A DNA stretch of 7,165 nucleotides from Spirochaetaceae bacterium (GTDB taxonomy: Bacteria; Spirochaetota; Spirochaetia; Sphaerochaetales; Sphaerochaetaceae), in contig JAENWY010000118.1 in assembly GCA_016649775.1 (NCBI GenBank), positions 1 to 7,165 on the forward strand. The letters run 5' to 3'. The position numbers and the translations under genes are program-made. This document shows, one piece after another, positions 5,977 through 7,165 of the stretch. Below the pieces are notes generated by a model. The model was not told the origin of the DNA. It was given only the letters and a program-made list of their open reading frames with translations, and searched no databases. Every line of letters begins with the position of its first letter. The first letter of the stretch is position 1.

Positions 5977-6426
5977 GGTAAACCCTCTTTCAAAGGTAAA
6001 TATATATGTTATATCTTCTATAAAGATTTTCCTTGGTGTTCCAGAAAAGAAATGCATCTTGATATGATCCTTTGTTATGTTAGCTTTTGTTCCTTAAGTT
6101 GCTTATATTGCTCGCCAGTATGCCTTTTATGCTTTACCACTGATAAAACTTATCATTCTAATCCCTCAAATATCATATGCGTTTGGTATTAAAGTGATCA
6201 TCAAACTAACTGTTTATTCTAGTAATCATACTTTGATATCAAAATCCATAACCAGTTTCATTTTGAACTTCAGCAATAAAATCCAGGTACTGATTATTTT
6301 CGGAATTACAGTATCTTAAACTTCTAATATATTGATAGTAAGAGGTCCTTGATATATCGGCAACAGAGCAGAATAAACTGATATTAATCTTCATGTTATC
6401 TGATAGATTAACCTTTTGAATTGCTA
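5977..6426 (-). pseudogene. IS3-family orfB (DDE transposase) remnant
   Basis: From about 6426 downward: SLFCSVADISRTSYYQYI, then NQYLDFIAEVQNETGYGF, a stop (6241-6239), then a continuation resembling YQxMxTRINS and FNTKRI. This matches the IS3 orfB order 'LC.vl.VSRsgYY', 'I..i..e..gtYGyrri', 'v..KRV.RLMR'. After frameshifts, VVKHKRHTGEQYKQLKEQ and TPRKIFIEDITYIFTFERGF (about 6050-5985) correspond to the region before and at the first catalytic Asp in 'DITYI' (6015-6013). The second Asp and the Glu are absent because the sequence ends at the permease gene. It is non-functional. Confidence 0.65.
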
Positions 6427-6790
6427 TATAATTTTTTTTTAAAAATATCTTTTTCTTTGATACCGTTAATTGTTAGCAATGATTCTAAATATGCAATCCT
6501 ATATATAAGCCTTTTTTCATTTATTAGAAGTCATTAATCCTGTTCTCGTAATGAACATGGTTTTCCGTCCATCCTTCATCTCCTTAAGAATCTTCTGCAG
6601 ATTCATTTAGAAATATTATAGCACAGGCTTTAAATTCATTGATAATATTATCTTTTCCCTTTACCCCGTTCATGACTGTTCATGAGATACATTATAGAGC
6701 TTTACTAAATCATTAAAATTCCCTCTGTCTGAAAGATAAACATTGATTTAAGCAAGCTTATCGCTTACAGTAATTCATTTCTTTGTGTCT
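6408..6790 (-). pseudogene. Probable IS3-family orfA remnant
   Basis: NEKRLIYRIAYLESLLTING, continuing IKEKDIFKKK (6521 to about 6432, stop 6410-6408), resembles the coiled-coil end of orfA ('ENxxLxxxxxYLExLxxL...EK'). Upstream, in other frames, lie LKDGR-like and NFNDLVKLYNVSHEQ pieces (about 6745-6680), the latter like the helix-turn-helix '...A..YNVS..QV..W'. Several stops interrupt it. The identification rests mainly on position directly ahead of the orfB remnant; N-terminal limits are uncertain. Confidence 0.45.
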
Positions 6791-6800
6791 TTCTTTATTA

Positions 6801-7165
6801 TTAATCTTCTTTTTTGACTGTAAGGTTTGATGGTTTCAGTGCTTCAAAAAGTGTAAGCTTTTTTTTGGGCTGAGCATAATCTTTTGTGAGGTGTATTTTT
6901 GATATTTATTCTTTTTTTATAAATATTTACTTTTGTAAGAACTTCTGTAGAGCGGTTCAAGATATTTCATTAACTTGTCATTTTCCCTTCCGGATATATA
7001 TGATAATATTAATTTACTTTTAGAAATAGTAGAAAATTCAGAGGGAACGTGCTTGTTGTTTAATATCTTAGAAACTGCTAGATTGCCAAAACAAAATAGA
7101 TTCTAAAGGCTTTTTATAATTAATGAAACAACAAAATAATGCACTCTTTTCTCTATGGATTTCAA
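6801..7165 (-). pseudogene. Broken coding remnant, function not recognised (runs off right edge)
   Basis: On the minus strand an open stretch of 61 codons (7102-6917) reads FGNLAVSKILNNKHVPSEF, further on SGRENDKLMKYLEPLYRSSY. It is closed by TAA (6919-6917) and preceded by a stop at 7105-7103, before which the frame is open to the window edge. After a frameshift the reading continues as HLTKDYAQPKKKLTLFEALK and ends at TAA 6803-6801. Composition looks like real protein rather than noise. It could be the end of a gene interrupted by the IS or an unrelated decayed gene. I do not recognise the family. Confidence 0.4.

Larger units (their letters stand above)
5977..6800 (-). mobile_element. Decayed, truncated IS3-family insertion sequence
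   Basis: Minus-strand fragments of an IS3-type orfA/orfB pair are spread over this stretch, with many stops and frameshifts and with no intact ends recognised. The part encoding the catalytic core beyond the first DDE aspartate is missing: recognisable coding stops beside the permease stop codon. Boundaries are approximate. The plus strand of this 1.2-kb interval (5976-7165) shows no gene. Confidence 0.6.

Noticed and set aside
6408..6440. Programmed frameshift (A-run) joining orfA and orfB of the IS3 remnant
   Set aside because: A long A-run is present, but the two remnants are not in a clean -1 relation and both are too decayed to infer a functional slip site.

Overview
The window is AT-rich chromosomal DNA with four intact or nearly intact genes, one gene cut by the left edge, and long decayed stretches between them. 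The best guess for the host is an anaerobic spirochaete. The main support is the substrate-binding protein's signal peptide, which ends in ...SVFA-NGTKEE; a 'FANG/FAGG-TKE' junction is very common in spirochaete ABC binding proteins. The low G+C, the multidomain FMN-binding protein and the MenA-like prenyltransferase fit but do not prove it. This is inference, not a phylogenetic result.

Layout from left to right. 2-1180 (+) is the 3' part of a gene for a protein with three tandem FMN_bind-type domains. It ends at a strong hairpin terminator (1206-1242). 1219-1954 (-) is a badly decayed AlkD-like DNA alkylation repair gene whose 3' end runs into that same hairpin. 2132-3037 (-) is an intact MenA/UbiA-type membrane prenyltransferase, with a plausible promoter and a 12-bp palindrome upstream. 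3212-3538 is a 327-bp non-coding element with 24-bp terminal inverted repeats (22/24 matching) and a perfect 8-bp target-site duplication, so it looks like a MITE. 3627-5975 (+) is a tightly packed three-gene ABC importer operon of the NitT/TauT/SsuABC class: binding protein, ATPase and permease, with 1-nt and 8-nt overlaps. 5977-7165 has no intact gene. On the minus strand it holds a decayed IS3-family transposase, cut off inside the catalytic domain 2 nt from the permease stop codon, and then an unrecognised broken coding remnant that runs off the right edge.

How the genes may work together. An FMN-binding multidomain exported protein near a MenA-like prenyltransferase recalls the flavin/quinone extracellular electron transfer loci known from Listeria (PplA, DmkA). 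Here the two genes are convergent, separated by a pseudogene, and no ApbE, Ndh or Eet gene is visible, so the link is only suggestive. The ABC operon is a separate unit whose substrate cannot be read from the sequence. Two heavily decayed genes plus a MITE among intact genes point to a genome with active or recent mobile-element traffic and tolerated gene decay.
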